From positions 1,298,650 through 1,362,649 of the forward strand of contig VWYX01000123.1 in NCBI GenBank assembly GCA_013396525.1: a DNA stretch of 64,000 nucleotides, given 5' to 3'. Of this stretch, positions 1 to 14,290 are shown piece after piece; the stretch's first letter is position 1; each line of letters starts with the position of its first letter. The translations under genes were made by a program, and so were the position numbers. The stretch comes from Chaetorhynchus papuensis (taxonomy: Eukaryota > Chordata > Aves > Passeriformes > Rhipiduridae). Under the pieces are notes generated by a model, which worked only from the letters and a program-made list of their open reading frames with translations, ran no database searches and was not told where the DNA came from.

Positions 1-2487
1 TTGTGATGCAGATGTACTGCGAGTTGCATGTAAATGGGTGTATGAAAGAGGCCAAGTGGCACTGACTTGCTTGTATCCACAGTACTTAGCATTCTAGTAC
101 TCTAGAGTAGGTTTTTCAAGGAGAGACCCTGTTGAAACAGCCCCAAACAGAGCAGGCTGGCAATTAAGTAATGCGGCACTCAGGGCTTTGGTTTCTGAAT
201 TCACTTCTATGCCCTCTTCTGTTTAACATTATAGTCCTGACCATGCAGTGCAAAGACTTCAGTTACATTGTTCCAGCTCACATAATCTGCTACCTTCATC
301 CCACTGCAGTGTCCTGCTTGGCATGTTACACACAGATGTGTATGTTATTGTTGCTTGAAAGGACTCATTCTCATTCCTCACTGCACTGCATGTATTACAT
401 AAAAAGTTGGTATATAATTTGGTTCTCCAAAAGTGAAAAGTTTATAAACAGATGTGTCAAAAACTTCAACCTGTGAACAACAGCAGCTGTCAGAAAAAAA
501 ATATATGAAGGTTATGTAATGAAATTTGGAGAAACAGAATCAGTTACCAGGCAGTGCTTTTAAATGTATCCATTACTAGTGATGAGACTTTAAAGTCTTT
601 CTGCCACAATGAAATGAACTGTATTGGAGCAAATGTAATAAACACCAGAAATATAATAAGTATTGTAGCCTGCTGCGAAAGGAAATGGTTTCCCTAGCAA
701 TAAAAATGATGCCAGAAAAGTCTTTCTCTCCTCTTGCTTTCTTGCTGAAAATTTTTAAATTCTCATGTTTATTGGCTGACAATATGAATCCAATATCTAC
801 TATCTAGCATCAACTGATGTAAACAGATGCAAAGTGAATAGATTTCATGCAGATTAGTGACTGGTAAATTTCATTATTTCAGGCTCTATTAAAAATATTA
901 ATGATTTTAACGTTAGTGTGCATTTCCAGATGGATACCATGGGAAAAAAAATTGTATTATATAACTGGCATGACATTTGAAATGGTGAACATTGGCATAT
1001 CATCTACAGTGACTTCAGTTCTCATACCATTAGCTCACATGAATATATTTAATGTTTAAATCAAATTCTCATATTTTGAGCTTGAGGGAATTGCGTAAGA
1101 AAGGTTTCATGCTCTCTCCCTATCCTAATAGCTATTAGGAAACAAATATCTTTCAGGTAGTGATTAATTTCTGTATTCTTCTGTTGAAACTTCTTATGAA
1201 AAATCAAACAGGAATTCTGAAAATCTTGTTCCTGTCGGACCTGGTTCTTCTTTACACTGACACCCATACACTGTTCTGACAACATGAAAGGACATGAAAC
1301 GATAAACATTTTATTTTCATTATATAAGAAAAACTTACTTGTTATTCCTGAACACAAAAAAAGTATGTGTTTTGTAGATATAGTGTATAAAGCTATAATT
1401 CAGATTTTTTTAAAAAAAAATATTTTCCAGTAAAACAACTATATACAAATTTAAACCTTCTGTATTGCTCTCCTTGAAAGAAGTAAACAAAACCAATCCA
1501 CTCCCTGCAAGTCTCTTGCCTATAACTTTTGTGACTTTGAACCTTGGAGCACTGTGTCGTGGGATGTGCAGAGCTGGTTTTTGAAATAATGATCATAAAA
1601 TATTCTGAACAAAGCCGAGGTGTGCACAGCATACATTGCTACTGTTTTGAAAACATATTCAAAAATGTACAGATAACACATTCTGAGAGGATCTGTTCCT
1701 TGTGGGGTGAATAAGGCAAGGGACTAAAGAGCAGATAGGTGAGTGGATGCTGCACAAAGCAGTAGGACAGTCACACTGAATGATACCTTGAGTGGTCTGC
1801 AGTGTTGATGGTCAGGAAGAGTATTTTGCATCCACACTGCGCGAATGCAACGGCAGTCTGGTGGACCAAAAGCACAGTGTGATTTAAGCACAACTTAAGA
1901 GTGTTTGCAGTGCTGCCCGGTGTTTAATACCTGCCCTAAATGCACATTTCAGTGTGAAGCAAAACGACTCCATGCCTCAATAAACATGAGAAATTTTAAC
2001 TACAGTTTTTCTGAAATACTTACTATGGCTGAAAGTAAATCCAGTATTTAAGAGCTTTACATTAGATTCTCATTCCTGCCATAATGAGTCTGTGTGTGGC
2101 TGAAAGATAGTACTTTAATTCCTGTTGGGCAATGGACTGGGTGGCAGACGTAAAGTACATTGGCCCCTGAGCCTTTGAAACACTTGGGAAACAGTCCTGG
2201 TTTTGTGGTATGAAGTATAGATAATAATTTGAAAAGAAAACTTTCCCATGAAAAGCTGAGCCACAAATATCCTGAGGGAAATGTTCAGATGAATATTATC
2301 TGCTTGAATTTCCTCTTTTCCTGTGCACTCTGTCTTCCAGACCAGCTTGGAACAGACTCCAAAATTTGATAAATTCACATGAAGTCATCAGTCTCAGAGC
2401 CTCTCAAAAGAGCTTAATGCAGAACACCAGGCTGCTAATATTACTGTATTGCTCTTGAGAGGGTGAAGCTGACAACAGCTCAGCCAT

Positions 2488-2532
2488 GGGGGGGGGGTGT
2501 GAATGTCTCATTTCAGGGGATGTGAATGTCTC
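2488..2532. repeat. 10-base G run followed by a 12-bp direct duplication
   Basis: Ten consecutive G at 2488-2497 are followed by the 12-mer TGTGAATGTCTC at 2498-2509 and again at 2521-2532, a 23-bp period. This looks like a small local duplication next to a homopolymer. A ten-G run is also prone to sequencing-length error. Confidence 0.8.
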
Positions 2533-5249
2533 TCATGTTACATAGAGGTCATCAAAGCAAAGTATTTCTAATACAATCTCTTTGTCATGAGTCTCTGGTT
2601 TCCTTCTCCTGAATATGGACTTCATCTTAGACTTCTCCAGCACAACATTTAAAAATCGTAGCCCTTGAATCTTCCAGAGGTAGGTCACCTTCTTTTTGCA
2701 GACTCTTATTCCATGTGTTCAAGGCAGCTGTCACTGTTGTTGAGTCATGTCCACATGTATTCTTCATTGTAAAAGGAAAAATTAGTTTCATTTTAGTGGT
2801 TTCACTAGATAGAAGGCCAAAGCATTCTACAGCTGTTTACTCTCAGTAGGACTTTATTTTCACTTTAGCCGTCTAAAATTACCCTGTAACTCTTCATTTG
2901 ATCTCTGAAAGGCAGTGTCCTGATGCAAGAGATAGCACAATCTGTATATGTGCTCTTAGGAATGATTTTCCTCCATTCATTTATGGTGCATTTTCATTTC
3001 CTAGTACTCCCACGCTGTCAGTTTTATTTATTTTTTATAGTTGTTGACGCTATGATATGTATTATTATTCTATGAATCCATTAAATATTAATCTAAGAAA
3101 TTTTTTTCTGAAGAACACCAAGAGTTGTATATCTAGTGAATTTTGGTGTTCTAAGTCGTATAACATCAGCTTATTTCTTTCTCCTCTGCCCATTTATTTT
3201 GCTTTCACTACTGCCCTGCACTGGAGTTGGCCAAAAATTGCAGTGTCATTGCGAAACCTACAAAAGACGTGAGAATTGAATCACAAGAATAATTTCAGAC
3301 GGGAAAGGAAGTCCCAATTTTGTATCACCTTTTCTTCTTGCAAATATCCCATCATTAATTATGGGATGTAATGTGTGTTCACAGCGTGTCCTAAAAGTGC
3401 CTTGGAAGGACTGGTCACACTGAGTGAAGACTGGGGTAGGTTCACTCAGAGAGGCATTTTTATGAGATGGTTAAAGGGTGAGGGGGCTATGCCTGGTGTG
3501 TCACCCCACAGCAGACACAAACCCAGATGGCCAGTCCCAACCCAGCTCATCCCATGGGAAATCTCCCCACACAGCTTCATAGACTTCCACACCTCCTCCT
3601 ACTCCAAACTCCCAGTCACATGTTCTACCTGCTCCATGGGTATTTCTGAGAAGTAACTACCTCTTTTTATCACCTCTCTTGCTTTATTGCAGGTCTCACT
3701 GACTTTATTCTCCCATCTCCAGCTCCAAAGCTGAGTGTCCTGTCCCAGATGGCAAGGAAGGAGGCCACTAGTCTCGCTGTGGAGGATAGTGTCTTGGTAG
3801 CAGTGCTATGGCTCCACTGCTCAGAGGAGGTCCCAGCAGCCTGCTGCACACAAAATATGGGGTCCAGGCATTCCTTCAGAAGCTTAGCAGCTTTCAAAGA
3901 TTCCCTTCCACAAAGGTCCTTGATGAGAGTTTTAGAAGGAAGTTGAGGACAGAGGATGATATGTCAAGGCACTGCCGAGGTTACTCTGATGGCTGAGAAA
4001 GCACATAATTTGCAAAACGTCACAATCCAGCTGTGGCGATGAATAAAATTTCCTTTGTGCCTTCTCGGACAGTTTGCAGCATCATGGGAGAGCACTCAAA
4101 GGAAGTGTTCAGCATTACTCGCAGTGGTGATAGTGCTTAGGTTGGGTAGTGGCATTTTCAAGTTTTCCGATAAAACTTAAAATATCACAGCTGGCAGCAT
4201 TTCCAGCATCAGTTGCTAAAACTACAGTGATAAACTGAGTTTTCACTTCTCCTTACTGCATTGAATAAATTGAACTCCCTTCAGCTTGCTACATGCTGAA
4301 TATTCAAGACCAGACTCAAACGCTGTGTTTCTGTCAGAGCAGCGCTGACATTAAAAAATCTCCTTGCTAATATATGAAGTAGCTTCACCTTTCTGTCCTC
4401 AGCCACAAATTTCCTGTCTCCAAATACTGCAGCTGTGCAGCACCACACAAACTACCAGTAGTCTTTCACCCTTGAAGAAGCTTTATGTCACTGCTAGATG
4501 TTGTGTATCATTAAATTATGCTGTGGCATTCTTTTGTGTGTGAGGACCTATGGATATGCATAATTCAAAAAAGAAAAAGCTTTTCCAAGACCTAGCTAGG
4601 TTTAGCTGACTGCTTGCTCTTCTGGAACGCAGAGAGGACTTGCATAGTAACCATGACTCAAAGCGAGCATTCTCAGTGATGTTGTCTGATGCATTGCATT
4701 CAGCAGGCAAAACTAATACAAAACTCTGGTTAACATGAAGTCACAGAGCATTCCTGTCACATAACTTCTAGAATTTCTCTGTTGCCAAGGTCTGCAACAT
4801 ATTTTCCACTCTGTAAATATTCAGCTGTTTGTTTGGAGGTTTTGGGGTTTTCTTTAGCTTTTTAAAAAAGTACTTTCACTGCTTAGGCTGTGTTTAGATT
4901 CACTGAAAGTAGCTACTGCTGCAGTGAAGGCAATGAGAACACATTCTGATATCATGTGAGGAAGTTCAGTTTCAGGCTACATGAGTCTTTTCCTGAGTGT
5001 GATCTATAATATTGCCTGTGGAGTTATTCCTGTCTGGCAGAAGGACTCCATTAGGACATGGTGCTATTACAAGCTCCTTTTTACCTTCACTGTGATCTCA
5101 GAGGGACACTCTTTTATATTCTCTCAGACTTCCTTAGGAACTAATTTATCTTTGCAGAGCTTGTCCTGCTCTTTGGAAGGCAGATGCTCTTATAATTAAG
5201 AATCTGGCTAAGAACTGTTCTGGGGAAAGATAAATGCCTCTAGAATACA

Positions 5250-5264
5250 TTTTTTTTTTTTTTT
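5250..5264. repeat. T homopolymer (15)
   Basis: Uninterrupted run of 15 T, followed by AAAG. No retroposed sequence is recognisable on either side, so it is a simple homopolymer and not evidence of a poly(A)-tailed insertion. Confidence 0.85.
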
Positions 5265-8200
5265 AAAGTATACAGAATATGTTTTTTTCTCCCTCTCTTT
5301 TTAAAAGCACTTATCATGGTGAATAATTAATATGATCAGGGAGCACATGGCAACTTTTATCTGAAGTCTCCTATTCCAGGCGGAAGTAAGCGTTCTGATG
5401 ACAGAAGAAGAAATGAAGCATTGAGAAGCCTAATTTGGGACAGATAAAGCTGTACAGGTCAGAGAAGATGCCACATGGGGTAAAAGCAGTTTTGGGGAAG
5501 GAAGCAGCCACTGAAAACAATGAATAATTTCCTTTCTGAGTGTCTTTCACTAGGGAGAAAAAATTACAAGCAAAATGCTGAGTGGGTTTAGGGCAGTCCT
5601 CAGGTCCAGGACCTAGAAGTTCAGAGCTATATGTCACTGTAGGCAGAAAGCAGTTATCTATCTGTACAGCACAGCTCGGTCTCTGTATGTGAGCTGGGTA
5701 CTTCAGGTACAGCTAGGCATCCTACAAGTGCCTGAGTTTATTCCTTTCCTTGTATGGGAACATCATTTTGACAATGGAACCTAGAAATTGAACCATAAAA
5801 TGTATTTTTTGAAATGCAGAAATGAGCTTTCCCCAAATTATATAAAATGTAAATGGGCATGAAGGGAAGCTGATTTTCTACATAAGTGAATATCCAGTTT
5901 CAGGACACTAAACATGAGGCTTTTGCAGGGTAATGGGATTCTGACAGAAGCCTGTGGTTCATGAACACTGCATTGAACCTTATGGTTCATATGGCCTAGT
6001 TGTCTATGAATCAGCACTTTACAATCTGCTAGGCTTTTTTGTTTGGTTGGTTTTTAAAGTCATGGCAACAATGATGCATCACGTTAGCTTTCATATCTAA
6101 CACAGCTTCCTAATCAAAAGAGCGAAAAACTTGTCTCCTCTACCAGGGGTTTGCACAGAGGTGAAACATGCCAACAAAGCAGATGAGCAGATGCTTTCAC
6201 TGAAGCCCCAAGGCTATGGAAGGATTATTTCCCTCTACCTAAGTCAAACACACTGCAGTGAAACATGGGTTCTTCATATAATTACTGAAGTGTAAACTAA
6301 AGGCTTCTCTCACGTGCAAGAAACCTGAGAGCAAAGTTAACTTTGCTCTGTTCACTGAACAAGGGTTCCTTAAGGATACATTCTTACAATACCAAACTAA
6401 AATTCTCTGGACCCCTTCCATGGAAGTTGTGACAGCTGGGACCACATATCCCATGTAATACCCTACTATCTGGTAAAATAGGTGAGCTGCTTGTTGGGAG
6501 TAGTCCTTGGCTTATACTATCTCCCAAGTTATGCCTGGGAGCTGTGAGAAAGTGCAAATCAGTCAATGCCAAATACATTCCAGAGACCCTTCTAGTGTTT
6601 AAGATTAAATATGATTTCTGTTCCTGTGCCTGTGGACACTTCTCAGTGTCATTTCACTTTCTAGAAGAGAGGTCTATTATAAGTTCATTTTTTATGACTT
6701 ATAAATATATGTTTTTAAGAGAGGCTGGTGTTAAACACAACATCTACAGTGAAATTTGGAACAGCTTTTTTTTTCCTTGCTGGCAATTTAAATGGTTTAA
6801 TACTGTCTCCAATGCCCAGCTCTCAGGCTGAACTTTTTTGAAAGTGCAAACAGATGTAGAAACAGAGGTAGATGCTTTTGTTAGCAAACAGGCTACCACT
6901 TCTTACTAATGCCAGACAATTTTTGAAAGGAATTTTATAGTGCTCATGATTAAATGGATGGATATACACACTGGGATAGCTTCTTTTTCCTAACAAAGCT
7001 AGTCCATGGATCACTTTCAGATGATTGTGTTTGTTTTTTCCACACTATTTTGGCTTCCATAAAGATCTGCTTTAGAAGAGAACTAGGATTAAGTACAATT
7101 AAGAACTGATATAACACTTCCTAATAATAGGTATAGGGAAAACAGGTGAACCTTGAGAAAAGCTAAAGATGAATTGTAGTGAAATACACACTTTATCCAT
7201 TGGATTCACAGCCTCCCTAAAGGAATGTACACGTTTTAAAGTAGTCTCAGGAGAGCTGTTATTCCTTGCTAGCAGCAACATCATGCTGTGAATTACAAAT
7301 AAAAACATACGTGGTTCACATAGGGCTGTTGTACACATAATATCAATCCTTCTCTGGACACACCTAGAAAAAATACCATTCCATTAATTTCACTAAGGCC
7401 AGTATACCAGTCAGGGGATTGTTTGGAAACAGTAAAAAGAATACAACTGAAATTATTAAATTTGGGTTGATTCACCTCATCCGGTACCTCCTACCTTATC
7501 TTACGTTAGAACTTGATAAAGATCAGGACTGTTCATTTTAATTAAAATAAACAGATCCATGTAGCTAGAGGAACTGCATTATTCATAATTCCAAAGAGCT
7601 ACCAATTCTACTAGACTAGGTTTATAACTGCAGTAATCAGAAGCCCAATTAATGTTAGGTGATCATCCCTTTAAAAAACTTGAGTTTGGGCCTCTCTGTG
7701 GAAATCACACCAATCTGGATGAATTCAGATGGATCTGAATGCTCCAAGTCCAACATACCTACCAGACTGGTTCGAGGCTGGTAGCCAGATATCACTTTAG
7801 CATGGTGCAAAAAAGTACCATTTTATTTTGAGACCAGACAAAAGAATGGTCCACAAATCCCTGAGGCATGTGACCAACGTCTAAAGCACTCATGCAAGTA
7901 CAGCAAGGGGAGAAAGTCTTCTGTCAGATGAATTAAAATCATCAGGTTATAGTCTGATAGTTGAAAAACCTCTGTGCTAGTCTTTCTAAGCAGTAAGTGA
8001 GAACTTTCTGTTCCCTCCCTGTTTCCCTGGGTCAAAAAAGGAACAGCTGTCACAGTAGTAGAGTTTTTGACACCCATGCATGTAGGTACATGTAATACAG
8101 TGATAGCTTTGGCCATAGAGAGTTAACAGGTGGGGTCCTAATACTGTAGTAGAATAAATTTCATTGGTAAGTTGTCAGCATGTGTGCATTGTGGGTAGGA

Positions 8201-8916
8201 TTGAAGCCAAAGTTAGGAAAAAGGTATGATTTCAGTGATCTTGCTGTGGCTGCATATAGTGTAACAGCAAAAGCAATTTAGACCATGGAAGTCAAGGGGT
8301 TTTATTGACGAGGTAGATCATGTTGTACAGTTCCCATGTGGTCCTATAAGCACACCATCAGCCAGCTAACCCAGCTAGCAGAAAGTGTAACTCAGATGGA
8401 TTTAACGAGATATATTTAATAAGTACATTCACAATCAAGTTCAACACACTGGATTTGTTGTTTTCCCCAGGCTTCTGACAAAGCCTGTGACCAGCTGTGA
8501 AAGTTAATTGTATGTTATGTTGTAGCTGTCTGGGGCTGGCAGAGAACCTTTATCCTATGGTATATTTTTGTCCCTTGGCAGCAACACAGAAAGAAGGAAG
8601 GAAGGTTGAATTTCATTTTCCCCTGGTTTGATGTATACCTAGTAAGGCAATGTGTTGGGACATGTTTTTATGTTGCAATGAGTTCTAGATGTGCTCTTTT
8701 AAATTTTGACTTTTTGCTTCCATAAAGTGGAGTACACTCTCGAGGGTTCATTTTTGTTTAGCCCAGGCAAATCCTGCAATAGTGCTTGCCTAGTTTGCCA
8801 CTGCAGTAAACACTGAAGGAAATTTTCCATATTCTTTTATATCCTTACAAGGCTTTGTTTTTCTCATCCAAGACATCACTCGATGGCTTTTTCTGCTTTG
8901 CCTTCTCACACCTTAT

Positions 8917-8957
8917 CATCCCTTTATTAATAATACTTTACCATCCCTTTATTAATA
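8917..8957. repeat. 25-bp tandem duplication (about 1.6 copies)
   Basis: The 16-mer CATCCCTTTATTAATA occurs at 8917-8932 and again at 8942-8957, a 25-bp offset. This is a short minisatellite-like duplication that may vary in length between individuals. Confidence 0.8.
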
Positions 8958-9550
8958 CCACTGTGATACCCATCTAGTCCAGTTGCATGGCTGGCAGCAT
9001 ATGCATTCTAAGCCATCCTATTTGGCTTTTACTGATTGAGTTATTTGAAACCATAGCTGCCATTTTGAGTGGTCTGCTCCAACAGCAATTATGATAATAA
9101 AACTATTTATATCAGCCAGATGATTTGTAAAGTCTCCTTTTCTTTGGCTTTGTGAATAGTCTCTGCTGCAGCTTCCTGGGGACTACGCAATCACATCAAA
9201 ACTAGAAAGCAGCTGATTTCTTTTTCATGGGATTTATACTAAGAATGTGCTTGGGCATCCCTTATCTCATGGTTGGTTATGGGTTTGTTTCTCTGCTCCT
9301 GCAAACTCATAGATTGGCATGTCTTACCAGAATGAGTGGCAGTGAATGGTTCGGATGGAATGGGCATATTGAAGGATTCCTTTCCTTGTGTTTCAGAAGC
9401 ATCTGTTTTTTCTTTTGTCAAATCAACATTTTATGATCAAAGAGCAGAAGGACATCATCTTCTTTTCCTGCTTCCCAACGCTCCTAATCTATCAATTTTT
9501 TTGTGAATGAAAGTTAAATGTTTGCAAAATAGTAATTATTATACTATTTT

Positions 9551-9594
9551 GTGTATATATTTTATAGTATAGTATATATGTATATATGTATACT
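9551..9594. repeat. TA-rich low-complexity tract
   Basis: The tract alternates TATATAT, TATAGTATAG and TATGTATATATG units. It is an impure TA/TATG microsatellite with local self-complementarity, lying about 200 bp before the antisense CR1. Confidence 0.75.
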
Positions 9595-9804
9595 GTAGTG
9601 TGATTTGAAAGTTAAATACTAATTGAATTGCATGCCCTTAAGTGACGAATTTTAAGATATTTTTGTCTGAAAGTCTCTATTTTAACCTGCCCCCTACAGA
9701 TTATTTAGGAATCAGCTGAGGGGCTTAACAAAAAGTATGTTCAAAGTTATTAAAGGCAGAATAAAATCAGCCTCCCCAAACTCATAGTTGCATGATTTAT
9801 AATC

Positions 9805-10260
9805 AATAGAATCATAGAATTGTTTAGGTTGGAAAAGACCTTTAAGATACTTGAGTCCAACCATTGATCTGGTATTTAAAAGGCCACCACTTAACCAAGT
9901 CCTATGTGCCACATCTACACGTATTTTAAATATCCCCAGGGATGGTGACTCTACCACTTCCCTGCGAAGCATGTTCCATTGCCTGACCACCCTTTTGGTA
10001 ACGAAGTTTTCTTAATATCCAATCTAAACCTCCCCTTGCACAGCATGAGGCCATTTCCTGTTGCTCCATCATTACCTGTGAGAAGAGACTGACCCCCCCA
10101 CCAGGCTACAACCTCCTCTCAGGAAGTTGTAGATGGTGATAATGTACCCCTTGAGCCTCCTTTTCTCCAGGCTAAACAACCCCCAGCTCCCTCATCTGTT
10201 CTTTGTAAGACCTGTGCTCCAGACCCTTCATCAGCTTTGTTGCTCTTCTCTGGACACATT
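9805..10260 (-). mobile_element. CR1 LINE 3' fragment, antisense
   Basis: On the plus strand the copy opens with the reverse complement of the CR1 3' end (AATAGAATCATAGAATTG, then GGTTGGAAAAGACC). It continues through the usual antisense landmarks: 'gagtccaacca', 'ggtgactctaccacttccctg', 'gagaagagactgac', 'ctccttttctccaggctaaaca' and 'gctcttctctggacac'. Read on the minus strand it encodes remnants of the reverse transcriptase C-terminus, including a VVESPSLGIFK-like segment, with stops. The match stops near 10260 without the upstream CR1 body, so this is a typical 5'-truncated copy of about 455 bp. Substitutions in most landmarks indicate a fairly old insertion. Family assignment is secure, subfamily is not. 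Confidence 0.92.
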
Positions 10261-13200
10261 TTTGTTAGTCTTAAAAAACCCCAGCAGGCTTCCTGGTAGC
10301 ATTTTCAACCTAAGCTGCACAGTCATCAGTTTGATCCAAAGTGGATCCTCTTAGACAGACTTGTGGTTTGTTTGTCTGGCTTTGGCTCTTCTGTCTGCTT
10401 GGCCTCTGCAAACCTGTTAAAGCTGAGCTCTCACTCTTGCTCTGGGCAGCACTAGAGCTGAGCTCAGGGGTTTCATGCAAAGGATGTTGCTCCTTGGTTT
10501 AACTTGGTTTCCAAAGATGTTTAATTAAGCTGGTGAGGCTTTAGGAACAAAAAAGAGAAAGTACCTGGGAGAAGCAGGAGCTCTGCCTGGAAGTGACAGA
10601 AGTTTGTAGGGTGTGAGTGCTTCAGTTCAAGTTGACCCCTTCAGCATGAAAACAGATGCATTGGGCTGGCATCACCAGCACTGTGGGCACCTTGGTACCC
10701 CTCGGCAGTCCAGGACCTGCAGGCAGCTCTTCTGTGCTCTCAGATGTAGACCTGCTGTGGCATGGGACCTGCTTGTTAGGCAAATGACCTGGTGCTGGTA
10801 AGGGGATGCTCTGTGGCTGCTGGCTCCTAGACTGGGAAAGCAATTCATCTTCAGCTGCAGGTGAGGTTAATGAAAACCAGACCTTGTAAGGGTGATAAAT
10901 TACTCAGTTAAAAGTTACACTGATAGTCTAGTCCTAATAAACTTTAGCAATTCTTATCCACTCTGATGCTGCTGCTTTCCTATAGGAGGCTGATAGATAA
11001 CACTGCACTTGGGGAAATCATCCTCTCATATTAATTCAAATCAACACTTCACCACAGATAACCTTTTAGTGTTTCAAATAAAAAATGTTATGGGATGTGT
11101 ATTTCCTGTGACTGGTTTCACTTTTGCCTGTTTGCATGCCCTCAATACTTCTCTGAGCACATCCCCTCGAAAGGGAAAGATATTTTCCCTTTTTCTGTGT
11201 GTTCCTTTTTTTCCTGTTCTGAATATTTGCAGCTGCCAATTTCCCAGATTCCCTCCCAGAGCCCTCTTGTCGGTCAGCTTCTGCTGTCCCTTGCTGACAA
11301 CGACTGGTTCAGCCCACGTTCTGCATTCTGCATATCTGCTCTGTGGAAGTGCAAATTCTTCTTTAGCGTCACAGAAGATACCTTGAAAGGATCATTATCT
11401 CCACTGGATAGGGATCAAGCACTTTACAGAGCTGCTTATCCTTGATGTCCACCTGGAAGCTTTGACCAACACAGGACATGCTCAAATTCTTGTAGATAGA
11501 GTGAGCTTTTGCAAAATCACATCTGCACTGACTGTGGACATAACCTCGATCTGGGTTCAGCCTGCACACCTGATTGCCTCAGCTTCTTAGTTATAAAGTA
11601 GAAATCCCATGCTTATCAGGTAGTTTTGAGTAAATGTGTTTGTGAGCTGGTATGAAATGTTAAGTAATTTGTATGGTCGTGGAGAATTTAATCTCCAAAT
11701 TAGTTTTAGAAACAAATCTGAGGTAAGCAGAAACTGAAAAAAAAGAGGCATTTTCGAGAATTCTGGTGCTTAAATCATGGGAAATATATGAATACATACC
11801 ATCAAGAAATTACAGAATTTTTGTTTAATATAATAGCCCTATGACTGTAGATAACACCCGTAGGATAAACTACAAAGCGTTGTTAAAAATTGAATCATCA
11901 AGAAGAAAAAGATCATCCGTCTTATTTCCTAATGAGGTCTTCCAAATAGAACCCTACATAACCTTTACTCAGTAGGTACCTAACCTGCAAAACATATTTG
12001 TTCATTCAGTGCCCACAATACTGTATAAATATTATAAATGAGGAAATGTTACAGTGTATACCATAGAAAAATGCATTTCCTCCATTTACTTCCTGTTACT
12101 AGATCTTTTCACAAAATTGCAAGTTCCAGAATGAAAGGTCAAATACCATAAAATAGAGATGTCATTAAATATTGCAAAAGATTTCTCTCTAGAGTTACAG
12201 CTTCAGAGTGGGTTTCTGACAAATTCCATAAGTGGAATGATTTTTATTTTGGTGCTCTGCTTTCTGTATTAAATGAGGAAAGAAGAGGAGTCACCATAAC
12301 AACTGTTCTACCACCAAGAAAAGCAGCATTTTCTTAGAGCAGTACATCTATCATATAAATATATCTGTAAATATCTATTTGGGGTGCGTTGTCTAAGATT
12401 GACAGCAATTACATCACTGCTGGCACAATTAAATGAAGAAGCACACCAACATCCTGTGTCCTAGCACCCACAGGGCCATAATTTCTCCTTTTTATTTTCC
12501 TCACCTTATTTAACCAGGTATATTCAGCAACATTTCTACATGGCAACACATATTTCAAATGTTTCTATTTTTTCCAAGTGAAAAACCTAAAAAAATGTAT
12601 TACATGGCACTGGCAAAGTTTAGCAGAGAGCAGGATCAGTTTCTTTTGTTCCAAGTGGACCTGGATTGCTCGGGCTATTTGCCTACGTGAAGAGCTGTCC
12701 TACTGACCTGGCATTTTAGGTAGGTGAGTAGTATTAGAGGATATCAAGGCCTGGAGCTTTGATGTAATATTAATGTTTAATATCACTACTGAGCTTCCTG
12801 TGTTAAAAGTGTGTTTACCTTGTTATCTTCATCAGTTCTTTCTTCCCACTATAAAGAAAACAACATTTGATACAAACGAGAAAGCAATCTAATCACAGTT
12901 GGAGTATTCCCTAATTCATTCTAAAATTTAAGTGTAGCTGGATTAAATAATTACAACACAGCAGTGTTGGTAAACAAAAGTAATTTACATATAATGTCTC
13001 ACTCCATACATCCAAAGAGCTCTCTTAAACCCAGGTGGAATTTTCAGTCACAAGATTATGCATGTAATGACAATAGACCTTTTTATCCCTCAAGTCTTCC
13101 ATTTAGCCTCTGGAGGCAGATAATATCTCATAGCTTGTCAGCGTGACAAGGAAAACGCTCTAATCAAACACTCCTGTGGACCATTATAGCACATAATAAC

Positions 13201-14149
13201 AGGGGCCTTTGATGGCTTTATCAGACATGCATTGGAAGGTTCCCTTTCAAAAGACAAACAAATTATTTTGTTTTAATGCAAGGCTTTAGGGTGTACATAC
13301 ATTAAGAAGGATAGAAACTGAGAGACAAAATGGAGGGACAAAACTATTATGTCTCCAGTGACACAGAATAATGTGGTTTATAATATATTATGTTTAAGTT
13401 GAAATGCTCTCATCACTGATTCCCAGGGTTTTCAGCATGATTTTCTGGGTCTGGCCTGGTAGTGTGCAAAAATCTGCAAATTGTATTATAACCTTTGAAG
13501 TTTAAAAGCTGTCCAGAGCTGCCCCACTTCAGGGGTGATTTTGTCAGGACTTGAAAGAATGAAATCAAGCCAGCGTGGAGGAAGCTGGTGTGCAGATCCC
13601 TGCAAGGAAAGCCTGAGGGACCACACAGAGCAGTGTGGGTCACTTTCAAGCCTTCCTATAGAAGGAATAGCTGTGGAGGGTGTTACACTGTCTGGCTGAG
13701 CTGTCTCTAGCTGCACAGAGGATCTGTTGGGTTCCTGTGGTCTCTGGGAATCTGTCATGGACACGAGCAAATTTGCATGTGGACTTTGTAAATGCTACAG
13801 TTTCCCTTACAGGTGAAAGAAGCAGAAGGTGGACTGTGTGCTGTGCACACTGCTGGGATGTGGAAGAGCACAAATACTTTTGCAAAAGACTGAAATTGTG
13901 TCAGGTCGAAGCATGAGCTAATGAACACTGTGTTGTTAAGCTTTTGGAAGACACCGTCCTTACTACTTTAAAGGATTTCTTAAAATATGTGTGTCTTTTC
14001 AGTCTCTTTACTGCTCCTCAAACAGCTTCTCTGTATTTTCCTATACAAAGAAATGATGCTATAGTTCTTTAACCTTATGATATAATAATATATTTTAGGA
14101 CGATCAATACACTCTTGTTTTTAGTACCTCTTTGGTTTCTCAAAAACTA
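10261..14149. other. Unique noncoding DNA, no gene seen
   Basis: About 3.9 kb with no repeat family or coding signal I can support. Open frames reach 125 codons near 11.0-11.4 kb, but two plus-strand frames overlap there and neither resembles a protein family. 12.3-12.5 kb and 13.15-13.26 kb are AT-rich and nearly free of CpG, which is compatible with conserved regulatory DNA; see findings. Confidence 0.55.
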
Positions 14150-14290
14150 GTTGAGGCTAGATGGGACCTCTGGAGATAGTCAAATCCAAACCCTTTGCTT
14201 AAACATGATCAGCTAGAGCAAGTGTCCAAGGTGGTTTTGGATTGGACTTTGGATATTTCCAAGGATGGAGGCTCCACAGACTCTCCCTGG
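14150..14290 (-). mobile_element. Old CR1 LINE remnant, antisense
   Basis: Plus-strand text shows diverged antisense CR1 landmarks in the right order: 'gatgggacctctggagat', 'caaatccaaaccc', 'gatcagctagagca', 'ggttttgga', 'tatttccaaggatggaggc' and 'tccacagactctccctgg'. These correspond to the last 150 or so bases of the element read backwards. The terminal octamer repeat is not recognisable and many bases differ, so this is an ancient copy. Similarity may continue weakly to about 14430, where 'gattttttccttaatct' resembles the next CR1 block, but I do not rely on it. Confidence 0.75.

Larger units (their letters stand above)
1..9804. other. Unique noncoding DNA, no gene seen
   Basis: About 9.8 kb of AT-rich, CpG-poor single-copy sequence. 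The open frames are at most about 100 codons on either strand. None shows a recognisable domain, a sustained codon bias or a convincing pair of splice sites. I saw no CR1 or LTR signature. The small structures it holds (a G run, a T run, a 25-bp tandem duplication and a TA-rich tract) are listed separately. It reads as intergenic or long-intron DNA, but an unrecognised small exon cannot be excluded by eye. Confidence 0.6.

Noticed and set aside
7760..7795. 'ggttcgaggct', resembling a tRNA B box
   Set aside because: No A box at the right distance and no cloverleaf pairing.
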